A stretch of DNA of 64,000 bases from Flagellimonas sp. 389 (GCF_018449435.1 NZ_JAHCMU010000001.1:279299-343298); one strand, 5' to 3'; numbered from the stretch's first letter, positions 52,487 through 63,012 are shown. Notes: generated by a model from the letters alone, not told the origin. Made by a program: numbers and translations.

Positions 52487-55400
52487 TTATTTTCCACTTT
52501 TGGGAAGCTTACCATACTGTTTTTTGTAACAAACAGTAAAATAAGAAGCGGATAAAAAACCTACTTTATGGGCGACTTCACTCACATTGAGATTCTTATC
52601 GTTTTGAAAAAGTGTTCTAGATCTTTCTAACCGCACTCTTCTAATAAATTCGATAGGAGACAAACCGGTTAGAGCTTTTATTTTTCTGTATACCTGGCTT
52701 CGGCTCAAACAAAGATGTGAAGACAGTTTTTCAACATTTAAGGAAGGGTTTTCAATATTTTCCTGAACAAAGCCCACCACACGCTGTATAAAATCATTGT
52801 CCAAATCAGCTTCTTTTCTTTCTATGTTGGCAAGAGGCACATTCGCATATTGTTCCAATAGGCGCTCTTTTTTCAAAAGCAGTTGCTCCATTACCACTTT
52901 GAGTTCTTTTGTATCAAACGGTTTAACGAGATATGCTTCTGCTCCTGCTTCCATTCCCTTAATTCTGTCCTTGGTAAGCTCTTTAGCTGTAAGCATTACA
53001 ATTGGAATTTGGTTTAAGCCTGGGTCGTTCTTTACTTTTCTGCTAAATTCTATCCCGTCCATAAGAGGCATGATAACATCGGTAATTATAATGTCTGGAC
53101 GATGCTCCATAGTTTTAAGCCAACCTTCCTGACCGTCGGACGCCAGAATCAATTCATAATCTTGTTCCATGATTGAGATGAGATAATCTTGGAGGTCTAC
53201 ATTGTCCTCCACTATAAGCAATTTCTTTTTTAATTCTTTTTTGGATAGGATATCTTCAATCTTATAGGTTTCCGGTTTTGACTTCAATTGTAAATCAGTC
53301 AAGGCAACTTGTTTATCCTCTTTTATTGAAGCATAGCTGTCACTACTGAAAAATTCTTTGCCAAATGGGAGAAATACTCTAAAAACAGATCCTTTCCCCA
53401 ATTCACTATTGACTTCCACAACCCCCTTGTGAAGCTCAACAAAACTTTTCACCATTTCCAGACCTACACCGGTACTGCCATAGTATGATTTGTTCAATTC
53501 ACTTATTTGATAAAATCTTTTGAATATTTTCTTATAATCTTTTTGATCAATTCCTGGACCGTTGTCCTTAATACTTATTTCCACGACCGGTATGGGTGCC
53601 TCGCCGACCAAGGGCAACTCTTTTTTCTTCCCAGCAGTTATATTTACTTGTATTCGACCTTCATTGGGAGTGACCTTAAAAGCATTTGATAGTAGATTGA
53701 ACAAAATTTTATCCAACATTCCGCTATCGGCCCATACCTCCAAATTTATATTCTCGTATTTTAGGTCTAGCCGCATTGCCCGTCTTTTGGACTCTTCATT
53801 GAAAAAGCTAAGTATATTTTTTGTTTGTTTTATAAGATTGAAATGGCTGACTTTTAATTGAAGCTTGTTGGATTGCAACTTTCTAAAGTCCATTAGTTCA
53901 TTGATCAGCCTTGATAGACGCTCTGCATTTTTATGGATGATATTGTGTTTTTGACGTACTGATTTTGAAAAATCAGCTTCGTTCAATTGTATCAACTCTT
54001 GGATAGGATTGATTATTAATGTTAGCGGGGTTCGGAACTCGTGCGAAATGTTTGTGAAAAACTGGAGTTTTTGTTGTTGAAGCTCTACCTTTTGTTTTCT
54101 GCGTTCGCGTTCAAGCCTAAAGGTATTTCTTTCATTTACTCTTTTTCTGTATAGATACATTATTGAAAATACCAAAAGAGCTAAAAACAAAAGATATAGC
54201 AAATACGCCCAAATCGTTTTCCACCATGGTGGTAGTACATCAATTTTCAAAATCACGGATGCATCGTTCCAAATACTATCATTATTGGATGCTTTTAGCT
54301 TAAAAGTATAAGTCCCAGGTTCTAGGTTAGTGTAAGTTGCACTTGTTTTTGCACCTACATAATTCCATGTTTCGTCAAAACCTTCCAAAAAATATGCATA
54401 TTCATTTTTTTCAGGCCTAGTGTAACTTATTGTCCCATAATCAATGGTCAAGACAGTTTGATTGTGCTTCAAAGAAATGGCATTCGTATCACCACTAATG
54501 GTTAAAGGACTGTTCTTATCTCTAGGATCAATCATTTTATTAAATAGCTTTACGTCCTTTAAATAAGGCTTCACCAAATAAGGGTTATATACTATGTTCT
54601 CTGGATCTATACTATTAATACCTTTTTTGGTCCCTAAATACAGTTGGTTATTATCATCCATGATAATGGCTCGATCAATCAGGAAATTTTCCAGCAATCC
54701 ATCATAGGTAGTAAATCTTATAACATCATTTGTTTCACGATTTACTTTCAGAACTCCTTGTTTACTACTTAGCCAAAGTTCATTTTTAAACGGTTCGAAT
54801 ATGGCATTTACATAAGTCAAATCACGTCCTTCCAACTCCAACCGCTCAAAATCACGTGCTCCCCGATCGTAAGAAAATAATCCACCACCATTGGTTCCAA
54901 ACCACACTGTTCCATCTTGGGTTTCAAAGATATCAAGGATACGGTTGGAACTGGGATGTCCGCCAAACTTAGAGGAAATAGCGGTACTGTGCGCAACGGC
55001 AACATAGTCATTTTTGTCTTGTTTTTCAATATGGTAAAGCCCAGAAGAGGTACCTATCCAAATGTATCCGTAACTGTCATGAAACAATACTTTAACGTCT
55101 TTTTGCACTACTTCTGAATTGGTATAAGAATCTCCATTTGGGGTTTTGACCAGTTCATTTTTTGAATCATAATAATAAACGCCTTCCAAGAAAGAACCGA
55201 TCCAAACCCTGCCAATATCGTCTTCTGTAAAACATCTGACTTTGTTGGTCCGTAGTACACCAGATGTATTTTCAGCAGTAAGGTTCAGAAAAGTTTTTGT
55301 TCCTTTTTTCAACAAAAAAATACCTTCTCCCCAAGTTGCTATCCATACATTTCCATTACTATCAACAAAAACATCCTCAATATAGATTCCTTTTTTCAAG

Positions 55401-56599
55401 CCCTTGTATTCCGATTCCAATTGTCCGTGAACATTGGTAATATGACCTGTAGTTGTATCTAAAATATCAAGACCGTTAATCTGTGCTATCCAGATTTTAC
55501 CATCCTCTGTTTTAGCAAATGCCTTTATATCATTGGTTTGAATACTGTTCCCAACATCCTCTTTTTTAATGGATTTAAATTTATTGTAATGTTTATCAAA
55601 AAAACCGATACCATTTTCATAATATCCCAACCATAATCTATTTTCGTTGTCCAATAGAATCGACCAAACAGAATCGGAACGAATGCTTTCACCATCTTGG
55701 GCATTATACCTGTAGTGTTTTACAACATTTCCGTTCATATCAAGAATAACCAGTCCTTCATTTTCCACGGCCATAAACACATGATCCATTCCACTGGCAA
55801 CAGCCATAATCGTTCGCTCTACAACATTTAATTTATGGAAAGACGTCCGAGCCTTTTTCAAATCTCCTTTAAATACGCCACTCTTTAAAGTCCCCGCCCA
55901 TAGGTTTTCTCGCTCATCCAAATGCAATTTTGTCACGTGCAGAGATGAACCATCTTTGATAAGGGCCATATCTTCAATTTGTCCCTTTTGATGATATTTT
56001 TCCTGTTTTAATCCTTTATTCGTAGCGATATACAAATTTCCCTTTGTGGAAAACTGTAAATCAAGGATTGCGATTCCAGTGGGCCCATAATTTTTCATGG
56101 AACTGTTCGCTACATTCAATTCCTTTATTCCATCATAGGTGCCTATTAAAAACCTATCCTCATATTGGGCAAAGCATAAAACATTGGAGTAATTATTAAT
56201 TATTTTGCCGTTTTGTTTGTTTTCAAATCTATCGAAGGAATTCTGTTCCTCGTTGTACGTGCATAGTCCTGCATCGGTTCCTATCCATAATTGTCCAGAA
56301 TTATCAAGGAATAGCGAGTTTATAGAATTGCTGTTGACACTATTTGAATCTACTAAGTCATATCCATAGTAGTCATAGGAAAATCCATTGAACTTGTAAA
56401 GTCCGGCTCCATCGGTTCCTATCCAAATAAAACCGTATTGATCCATTGTCATAGCAGTAATAGGGCGTTGAAATATATTTTCTTTGACTGAATCAAACTC
56501 CAAGGATTTAAAATCTATTTGGGCATCAATGCTAAACGTGCTTAAAAAAAGGATAAGTAGAATCGTAAGTTTGGATAAATCTATTTTGACGTTTGCCAT
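52487..56599 (-). CDS. Hybrid two-component system sensor/regulator (HTCS)
   Basis: A 1370-residue one-protein signalling system that activates PULs. From the N-terminus: signal peptide, about 14 periplasmic two-component-regulator propeller repeats (FIWIGTDGAGLYKFN, LWIGTDAGLCTYN and so on, residues 30-690), Y_Y_Y domain (EYAYFLEGFDETW...TYTFKLKASNND, about 720-780), one membrane helix (about 790-813), HisKA with SHEFRTPLTL (His about 851), HATPase (DNGPGIDQKDY, GSTGVGLEMVKSF), receiver with Asp in IITDVIMPLMDG (about 1175), and an AraC DNA-binding domain (1265-1365). It probably senses a xylan- or glucan-derived oligosaccharide and turns on susC and the plus-strand enzymes. Confidence 0.95.
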   Translation of the reverse strand: MANVKIDLSKLTILLILFLSTFSIDAQIDFKSLEFDSVKENIFQRPITAMTMDQYGFIWIGTDGAGLYKFNGFSYDYYGYDLVDSNSVNSNSINSLFLDNSGQLWIGTDAGLCTYNEEQNSFDRFENKQNGKIINNYSNVLCFAQYEDRFLIGTYDGIKELNVANSSMKNYGPTGIAILDLQFSTKGNLYIATNKGLKQEKYHQKGQIEDMALIKDGSSLHVTKLHLDERENLWAGTLKSGVFKGDLKKARTSFHKLNVVERTIMAVASGMDHVFMAVENEGLVILDMNGNVVKHYRYNAQDGESIRSDSVWSILLDNENRLWLGYYENGIGFFDKHYNKFKSIKKEDVGNSIQTNDIKAFAKTEDGKIWIAQINGLDILDTTTGHITNVHGQLESEYKGLKKGIYIEDVFVDSNGNVWIATWGEGIFLLKKGTKTFLNLTAENTSGVLRTNKVRCFTEDDIGRVWIGSFLEGVYYYDSKNELVKTPNGDSYTNSEVVQKDVKVLFHDSYGYIWIGTSSGLYHIEKQDKNDYVAVAHSTAISSKFGGHPSSNRILDIFETQDGTVWFGTNGGGLFSYDRGARDFERLELEGRDLTYVNAIFEPFKNELWLSSKQGVLKVNRETNDVIRFTTYDGLLENFLIDRAIIMDDNNQLYLGTKKGINSIDPENIVYNPYLVKPYLKDVKLFNKMIDPRDKNSPLTISGDTNAISLKHNQTVLTIDYGTISYTRPEKNEYAYFLEGFDETWNYVGAKTSATYTNLEPGTYTFKLKASNNDSIWNDASVILKIDVLPPWWKTIWAYLLYLLFLALLVFSIMYLYRKRVNERNTFRLERERRKQKVELQQQKLQFFTNISHEFRTPLTLIINPIQELIQLNEADFSKSVRQKHNIIHKNAERLSRLINELMDFRKLQSNKLQLKVSHFNLIKQTKNILSFFNEESKRRAMRLDLKYENINLEVWADSGMLDKILFNLLSNAFKVTPNEGRIQVNITAGKKKELPLVGEAPIPVVEISIKDNGPGIDQKDYKKIFKRFYQISELNKSYYGSTGVGLEMVKSFVELHKGVVEVNSELGKGSVFRVFLPFGKEFFSSDSYASIKEDKQVALTDLQLKSKPETYKIEDILSKKELKKKLLIVEDNVDLQDYLISIMEQDYELILASDGQEGWLKTMEHRPDIIITDVIMPLMDGIEFSRKVKNDPGLNQIPIVMLTAKELTKDRIKGMEAGAEAYLVKPFDTKELKVVMEQLLLKKERLLEQYANVPLANIERKEADLDNDFIQRVVGFVQENIENPSLNVEKLSSHLCLSRSQVYRKIKALTGLSPIEFIRRVRLERSRTLFQNDKNLNVSEVAHKVGFLSASYFTVCYKKQYGKLPKSGK

Positions 56600-56767
56600 C
56601 TATAGTTGAATTGAGTTCCCAAGAAAAAATATTTAAACCTTAGCAAAGATTAAATTTGTCGCATTTTAAGTTTCAAATGTTGCAAACAGCCTTTAAAAAA
56701 CGCCTGTAGCTTAGTTGAAAGAAGTAAAAAGCTATATTGTCTTGTCTAAATTTAAAGAAAACTAATC

Positions 56768-57664
56768 ATGCGACTGTTAATTCTAGGAATCCTTCTTATT
56801 TCTATTGTCTCTTGTAATCGAGAAGTTGAATTTGATGCCGTGCTGATGGAAGGTTCAGCTCCCACCCTAGTACAGGCCAATATTCAATTCAACAATGAGG
56901 AACCACCTTTTTTGGTCACCTTGACACCTACCGCAATTGGGGCAACGGCATTCGAAGTGCTATCGGGACTCCCAGGTGACACGTCAGTGCTCGTCGGCAT
57001 TCAGCAGGAAGTCAATTTTTCCTACCCAGAATCCGATGAGAATTTCTTTGTGACCATAAGGGCAATAGCTCCCAATGACTTGGTAACGGAAGAGCAATTT
57101 GAGGTAATTCCTCCAGAAGACCCATGCGAACCAATTTTTGGTGCACCAGTTACTTGGGACAGTGGTGGTGACCCTTCATTCTCATTTAGTTTTGGTAATA
57201 TTGTGAATCCACCTGTGGTCGAAAACCCGGACCCATCAGGAGCTAATCCTGAAGTTTCAAACGTTCTTGAAATTGTTGATACTGGTGGCAATCCTTTTGA
57301 TGGCTTTGGAGTTCAGATGACAGCTCCTGCTAATTTTAGCGCTGAAGATAAAATTGTAAGATTGTTATTTTGGTCGGAAGTAGAAGTCCCCGTTAGGTTA
57401 AATATGCAACAAGACCCAAATAACGAGACAGAACGTGAGGTTGAGGTAACCGTAGTCCATTCCGGTAATGGATGGGAAGAACTGCGCTTTGATTTTGTTA
57501 CTGCCCTGGCCGGATTTACACCAGAAGGAGAAGCTCTTGGAATTCCTGATGGTGAAGGTGTAATACCCACTGGAGAATATATCCGTTTTCAAATGACGAT
57601 AGGTGCCGGAGATGCAGAACTTGCAGGCACCTTCTATTTGGATAATGTTGGCGTCTGTCAATAA
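56768..57664 (+). CDS. Putative surface glycan-binding lipoprotein
   Basis: A 298-residue lipoprotein (lipobox ISIVSCN, Cys about 17). Residues 25-120 look like a PKD/Ig-type beta-sandwich (GSAPTLVQANIQFNNEEPPF...FFVTIRAIAPND); residues 125-298 resemble a carbohydrate-binding jelly roll ending with the typical GTFYLDNVGVC. The place, right upstream of the xylanase genes and divergent to the HTCS gene, fits a SGBP-like helper of the SusCD pair. No catalytic motif is visible. A strong terminator follows (57688-57735). Confidence 0.75.
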   Translation: MRLLILGILLISIVSCNREVEFDAVLMEGSAPTLVQANIQFNNEEPPFLVTLTPTAIGATAFEVLSGLPGDTSVLVGIQQEVNFSYPESDENFFVTIRAIAPNDLVTEEQFEVIPPEDPCEPIFGAPVTWDSGGDPSFSFSFGNIVNPPVVENPDPSGANPEVSNVLEIVDTGGNPFDGFGVQMTAPANFSAEDKIVRLLFWSEVEVPVRLNMQQDPNNETEREVEVTVVHSGNGWEELRFDFVTALAGFTPEGEALGIPDGEGVIPTGEYIRFQMTIGAGDAELAGTFYLDNVGVCQ

Positions 57665-57687
57665 AACGATCCAAATCAAACTTTTTA

Positions 57688-57735
57688 AACAAAAACCTCA
57701 TCACATAAAATCATTTGGATGAGGTTTTTTGTTGT
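57688..57735 (+). terminator. Rho-independent terminator
   Basis: ACAAAAACCTCAT and ATGAGGTTTTTTGT form a 13-base stem around an 18-base loop, with the T run built into the right arm. It ends the 56768-57664 transcript. The rest of the gap up to 57972 shows nothing I can name. Confidence 0.8.
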
Positions 57736-57972
57736 ACTCATAAACTGAAATTAAAGTAAGTATGTACCAAAAAAATTAAAGACATCTTGTAGCTCGTTTT
57801 TCAAAAAAGGGAGTCCCAGTGCAATAATGATCGGACAATCCCTAAAAGAAAATCAGGATTTAAAATGACAAACTTACATTATACATCAAATTTTATAATT
57901 ATCGCTACAAATAACCTTTGTTCATAAACCATCTAAAAATACTTTTGACACTCACTGATCAAAACACAGCTA

Positions 57973-58590
57973 ATGCACTTAAAAAACACAACTACGACAC
58001 TATTTCTTTTGACGCTATTCTCTGCCTGGTTTACTTATGCGCAAACAGAAAAAGTGTATCCCATAACCAACTTTGATGGAGATGGCATATTACCCAACGC
58101 TTGGCAATCCTATGGAGATGTTGGTTCCCATGGTGTAAAAAAAGGAACTTCTGAAAGTGATGGTAAGTATTTTGAACTGGTATGGAGCGGCGACACTTCT
58201 GAAGGTTATATTGTGAGCCAATCCGATATAACCTCCCACATAATACCTAAAAAGAAGCTAAAGGGCAAAACCGTAAATGATGTCTTTCTTAGAATGGACG
58301 TAAATTGTGGGGATGCCCCAGGTACAATTATGAACCTAATTTTAGTGGATGGCCCAAATGATTGTTGCGAAGATGAAGTCAATTGGCTGTACTCCTTCAA
58401 AAAAAATACCTGCGATTGGGAAACGATAGAAATCAATTTGGGTGATTTTGGATATGCTTATAATCCGTCGAATCAGGACAAGGATATTGATATCACAAAA
58501 ATTGCCAGAGTGAAAGTGAGTACTGATATCTCTGGAGGTGCTTCCAAACAAACATTCCAGTTCGATAATGTGGCACTAGTGGTCAAATAA
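57973..58590 (+). CDS. Secreted CBM-like (galactose-binding-fold) protein
   Basis: A 205-residue exported protein: signal peptide ending SAWFTYAQT, then a single beta-sandwich with patterns of galactose-binding-like/CIA30-type domains (ITNFDGDGILPNAWQSYGD, KYFELVWSGDTSEGY, FLRMDVNCGDAPGT, QTFQFDNVALVVK). It has two Cys pairs (CGD, CC) that may form disulphides. No catalytic residues are visible. It is 31 bases upstream of the GH10 xylanase gene and is probably co-expressed, perhaps binding substrate on the cell surface. Confidence 0.72.
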   Translation: MHLKNTTTTLFLLTLFSAWFTYAQTEKVYPITNFDGDGILPNAWQSYGDVGSHGVKKGTSESDGKYFELVWSGDTSEGYIVSQSDITSHIIPKKKLKGKTVNDVFLRMDVNCGDAPGTIMNLILVDGPNDCCEDEVNWLYSFKKNTCDWETIEINLGDFGYAYNPSNQDKDIDITKIARVKVSTDISGGASKQTFQFDNVALVVK

Positions 58591-58621
58591 GGGTTTCTTA
58601 AATCAAAAATGTGCACCACTA

Positions 58622-59740
58622 ATGACAACAAAACATATATTGAACGTATTAACTGGCCTATTACTTCTTACCTCACTGTTTAGTACCAGAAGTAGAGGTG
58701 TCGATAAAGGATTGTCCCAAACCTTGAATATTGTTACCGTAGCTGAAACTAAATCCCTACAAGAAGTAACTTTAAAATCAGCAGCTCAGGATTTTTTAGT
58801 GGGTGTCGCCGTCAACCCATTGCGGGTAAAAGACAGTATGTACAAGAAATTCTATAGGCAAGAGTTTAATAGCATTACTGCAGAAAATGCAATGAAAATG
58901 AAAAGTATTTTAAAAGGAATTGATTCCAATGGAAACCTTATTTATGATTGGACTCGTTCTGATATCATCGTGGATTTTGCAGAATCAAATAATATAAATG
59001 TCCATGGGCATGCCTTGATTTGGCATGAAAGCATACCAGATTTTTTACAAGGCTTTAGCGGTACAAATAAAGAGTTTGAGTTACTGATTAAAACGTATGT
59101 AACCGATGTTGTAACCAGATATAAAGGAAAAGTGGGTTCATGGGATGTGGTTAACGAAGCAATTGGAGATAACACCTCCACTTTGCGTAATTCACTGTTT
59201 CTAGAACGAATGGGTGAAGATTATGTAAAAAAATGTTTTCAATATGCTCGAAACGCCGATGCTTCCGTCAAATTACTTTATAATGACTACAACCTAGTTT
59301 CCGACCAAAAAAAACAAGAAGGCACCTTTGCCTTAATAGATCATTTAAAAAAGAACAACTTGATAGATGGTGTTGGGTATCAAATGCACATCAATTTTGA
59401 TGCTCCCAGCAAATCAGAAATCCAATCTGCAACCAATCAAATCGTAAAAAGAAAGCTGTTGGTACATTTTTCCGAACTGGATGTAAAGGTCAACCCAAAT
59501 GGCAATATAAATCAGTTTTCAAAACAAAGAGCTTTGGCCCAACGAAACAAAGTACAGGATGTAGTAAGTGTATATAATGATATTCCAAAAGCGTATAAAT
59601 ATGCTTTGACTATTTGGGGCCTCAAGGACAATGACTCATGGATCATAACTCGATATGGAAACAAGGACTGGCCCCTTCTATTTGATGATTCTTTTACAAA
59701 AAAAGAAGCCTATCAAGGTTTTATTGATGCATTGGATTAA
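58622..59740 (+). CDS. GH10 endo-beta-1,4-xylanase
   Basis: A 372-residue family 10 glycoside hydrolase that cuts the xylan backbone. A hydrophobic N-terminal segment (LNVLTGLLLLTSLFS) is a likely signal. Barrel motifs are in order: NSITAENAMKMK, HGHALIWHESIPDFL, WDVVNEAIGD with acid/base Glu179, GYQMHINFDAP, and LLVHFSELDVKVN with nucleophile Glu285, then TIWGLKDNDSWI. All catalytic residues are intact, so the enzyme should be active. It is the clearest evidence for xylan as substrate of this PUL. Confidence 0.95.
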   Translation: MTTKHILNVLTGLLLLTSLFSTRSRGVDKGLSQTLNIVTVAETKSLQEVTLKSAAQDFLVGVAVNPLRVKDSMYKKFYRQEFNSITAENAMKMKSILKGIDSNGNLIYDWTRSDIIVDFAESNNINVHGHALIWHESIPDFLQGFSGTNKEFELLIKTYVTDVVTRYKGKVGSWDVVNEAIGDNTSTLRNSLFLERMGEDYVKKCFQYARNADASVKLLYNDYNLVSDQKKQEGTFALIDHLKKNNLIDGVGYQMHINFDAPSKSEIQSATNQIVKRKLLVHFSELDVKVNPNGNINQFSKQRALAQRNKVQDVVSVYNDIPKAYKYALTIWGLKDNDSWIITRYGNKDWPLLFDDSFTKKEAYQGFIDALD

Positions 59741-59820
59741 CGCTCAAGTGACCATAGCTGTTTAAAAACTAAAGTAATGTACAAACAATTGAATTCTCAA
59801 AATCCTTATAAAAAATAGCA

Positions 59821-62478
59821 ATGAACTTTATTAGAATCATATGTCAGCTTGTATTTATTTTATGTGTTGTTTCTAGCTGTTCGGACACCAAATCAAAAAG
59901 TAGAGCAAGCGGTCAGGAAAAAAGTAACCCTCCTAACTTTAAGAAAAAGGCAAAGGAGCTCATAGCAGCAATGACCCTAGAGGAAAAGGTATCTCAAATG
60001 AATTATGAATCTCCTGCCATAGCAAGATTGGGCATTCCTCAATACAATTGGTGGAATGAATGCTTACATGGCGTAGCTAGGGCAGGAAGGGCTACAGTTT
60101 TCCCACAAGCTATTGGATTGGCAGCCACTTTTGACAAAAATCAAATGACCAAAATTTCCGAAGCAATTTCTGATGAGGCTCGGGCCAAGCACCATGAATT
60201 TGCTGCAAGAGGCAAACGGGGAATTTACCAGGGACTCACTTTTTGGACGCCCAACATTAATATTTTTAGAGATCCTCGTTGGGGACGTGGTATGGAAACT
60301 TATGGTGAGGACCCATATTTAGCAGGTGAATTGGCAGTTCGTTTCATTAAGGGGTTACAAGGAGATGACCCCCATTATCTAAAACTTGTGGCCACGGCCA
60401 AACATTTTGCGGTACACAGCGGCCCTGAAATAGATCGTCATCGGTTTGATGCCACACCCAGCCCACAAGATTTTTTAAACACGTACAGCCCCCATTTTGA
60501 AAAAGTAGTAAAAGAAGCTGATGTTTACTCCATCATGTGTGCCTACAACAGTTACCATGGAATGCCCTGTTGTGGAAACCAAGAATTAAGCAGTTTGTTA
60601 CGAGACGATTGGGGATTTAATGGATACATTGTATCCGATTGTTGGGCCATAAAAGATTTTTATGATAAAGGTACCCATGAAATAAGTGCCGATGCCAAAG
60701 AGGCGTCTGCCGTGGCAGTAAAGGCGGGAACAGATTTAAACTGCGGTGATTCCTACCCTGCTTTGGTCGAAGCGGTAAAAAGTGGACTCATTAAACAAGA
60801 AGAACTCGATGTTTCCTTGGAGCGGTTACTGATTGCACGTCTTAAATTAGGCTTATTTGCACCAGAAGGGGCCGTTAAATATGAAAGCATATCTTATGAT
60901 GTAGTAGATTCCGAAAACCACAAGCTTTTGGCTTTGCAGACTGCCCGTAAATCTATGGTCCTGTTAAAAAACGAAAATAATACACTTCCGTTGAACAAGG
61001 ACAAGGTTAAAAGAATTGCGGTCATCGGTTCAAATGCGGATGATCTGGAAGTGCTGTTAGGCAATTACAATGGATATCCTACGGAACCGGTTACACCTTT
61101 GAAAGGTATCAAACAGAAACTACCCAATGCCAAAGTATCCTATGCAGTAGGCTGTAAATTGGCTGAAGGCCTTCCAATATTTGAAGCCATACCACAGTCT
61201 GTTTTGTTTACGGACAATTCAGGAGAAGTTACAGGATTAAAGGGCGAATACTTTGATAACATTTCCTTTGAAGGGCACCCAAAGCACACGAGAATTGACA
61301 AAACAGTCAATTTTACATGGAGGACCACCCCTCCCTTTGAAGACATGGACTATGATACCTATTCAGTGCGATGGACGGGCGTGCTTTCTGTTGACAAGAC
61401 TGGAAACTATGCCTTAGGAGGAGAAGCTTTTTCCTCTATGAAGCTCTTTCTTGATGACCAATTGCTAATCCAAAGACAAGATGTACATCATCCAAAAAAA
61501 ATATATGAATATGTGAAATTGGAAGCAGGTAAAAAGTATAAACTTCGTTTTGAATGTGTACAAGATAATACAGATCATTCCATCATGCGTTTGTTATGGG
61601 AGTCTCCAAAAGACAACATAGAAGAAGAGGCCGTTGCTATAGCAAAAGAATCAGACGTAGTGATTCTATGTATGGGTATCAGTCCTTTGTTGGAAGGTGA
61701 AGAAATGAAAGTAAAAGTAGACGGTTTCTCTGGAGGTGATCGTGTGCATACTAAATTACCCAAAACCCAGACCGAATTGATAAAAAAAATAAAGGCTTTG
61801 GGGAAACCCACCATTTTGGTATTGCTAAATGGCAGTGCACTATCCATTAATTGGGAAAATGACAATATTCCGGCTATTCTTGAAGCATGGTATCCCGGAC
61901 AAGCAGGTGGTACAGCAATAGCCGATGTAATCTTTGGAGATTATAACCCTGCCGGGAGGTTACCTGTGACATTTTATAAAGATATTGGCGATATACCACC
62001 ATTTAGTAATTATGAGATGAAGGGAAAGACCTACCGTTACTTCAAAGGAGACCCTTTGTATGAATTTGGATACGGGTTAAGTTATTCTACCTTTAAGTAT
62101 AGTAATTTTCAAGTACCCGAAAATCTTGAAGCAGGCAATGACATCACTGTAAGAGTGGATGTTGAAAATACCGGGACATTGGATGGAGAAGAAGTAGTTC
62201 AAATTTATGTTCAAAATCCCAATGCGGATACATATAATCCGCACAAAACTTTAGCAGCATTCGAAAGAATTGCATTTAAAGCCGGAGAAAAGAAAACTTT
62301 GACCTTCAAAATAAACAGTGAACAGTTAAGTAATGTAAACAAAGAAGGAGATAAAGTCGTAACTCCAGGGCAATATCTTATTTCAGTGGGTGGGGCACAA
62401 CCTTCAAAACATAGAATAGAAAAAAAATCCGTTGTTGTTAAAAGAATCAATATCTCTGGTAATACAGTAAAAGTATAA
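59821..62478 (+). CDS. GH3 beta-xylosidase-type exo-glycosidase with PA14 domain
   Basis: An 885-residue lipoprotein (VVSSCSD lipobox, Cys about 20) of family GH3, releasing single sugars from the non-reducing ends. The N-terminal barrel has YNWWNECLHGVARAG and KHFAVHSGPE, and the nucleophile Asp273 in GYIVSDCWAIKD; the alpha/beta sandwich starts near residue 370; a PA14 domain (GLKGEYFDNISFEG...VRWTGVLSVDKTGNYAL, about 465-595) is inserted as in Xyl3A-like enzymes, followed by LNGSALSINWEND, EFGYGLSYSTFKYS and a fibronectin-III-like end. YNWWNECLHGVAR favours xylosidase/arabinosidase over beta-glucosidase. It follows the GH10 gene by 80 bases. Confidence 0.93.
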   Translation: MNFIRIICQLVFILCVVSSCSDTKSKSRASGQEKSNPPNFKKKAKELIAAMTLEEKVSQMNYESPAIARLGIPQYNWWNECLHGVARAGRATVFPQAIGLAATFDKNQMTKISEAISDEARAKHHEFAARGKRGIYQGLTFWTPNINIFRDPRWGRGMETYGEDPYLAGELAVRFIKGLQGDDPHYLKLVATAKHFAVHSGPEIDRHRFDATPSPQDFLNTYSPHFEKVVKEADVYSIMCAYNSYHGMPCCGNQELSSLLRDDWGFNGYIVSDCWAIKDFYDKGTHEISADAKEASAVAVKAGTDLNCGDSYPALVEAVKSGLIKQEELDVSLERLLIARLKLGLFAPEGAVKYESISYDVVDSENHKLLALQTARKSMVLLKNENNTLPLNKDKVKRIAVIGSNADDLEVLLGNYNGYPTEPVTPLKGIKQKLPNAKVSYAVGCKLAEGLPIFEAIPQSVLFTDNSGEVTGLKGEYFDNISFEGHPKHTRIDKTVNFTWRTTPPFEDMDYDTYSVRWTGVLSVDKTGNYALGGEAFSSMKLFLDDQLLIQRQDVHHPKKIYEYVKLEAGKKYKLRFECVQDNTDHSIMRLLWESPKDNIEEEAVAIAKESDVVILCMGISPLLEGEEMKVKVDGFSGGDRVHTKLPKTQTELIKKIKALGKPTILVLLNGSALSINWENDNIPAILEAWYPGQAGGTAIADVIFGDYNPAGRLPVTFYKDIGDIPPFSNYEMKGKTYRYFKGDPLYEFGYGLSYSTFKYSNFQVPENLEAGNDITVRVDVENTGTLDGEEVVQIYVQNPNADTYNPHKTLAAFERIAFKAGEKKTLTFKINSEQLSNVNKEGDKVVTPGQYLISVGGAQPSKHRIEKKSVVVKRINISGNTVKV

Positions 62479-63012
62479 CCAATTTTCTTATGTTCAATCC
62501 GACTTTTTAAAGTGTTTAAAAATAGTGAAGTTTAACAATTCTTGATGCCAGCAAGAAAAAGTTATGATATTATAGATGTTATTCTATCGGCTTTACGTAT
62601 TGTAATTGTTATAGGAACCCTAGCATATTTTACCTAAAAAAGACAATAACGAGTCCGCCATAGTGATGGTTATTAGATTAGCCAATTCCAACAGAATAGA
62701 ATCGGAAATATGCGACTATGATACAAGGCTGATAGTATTAAGCAAGCATAATGAACTGTCAAATGTAATGGCGGCTTACAATCGGGTAAACTTTTTGGTG
62801 CAGGTACTGCTACATCATAAGAACTATATACTAATTTATTGACCCAACCTTTTCTTATTTTTCAGAAAACAGGCTTTCTATTTCTTATGTCATGTTAAGC
62901 TGGGTATATAAAATCGTTTGAAATCAGGATACAAACACTTTAATTAAGAAATGTTTATTGTTTCAAAACATTTAAAATTGAAGTTTATACAAGATCTTTG
63001 TAAAAAACAACC
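62479..63012. other. Gap between GH3 and galactokinase genes
   Basis: A 534-base stretch without a gene of normal size. Two tiny plus-strand frames are open: 62545-62637 (30 codons, single hydrophobic helix, ATG start) and 62666-62842 (58 codons, ATG start, no recognisable motif). Both may be chance. AT-rich otherwise; no transposon ends or terminator hairpins seen. Confidence 0.5.
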
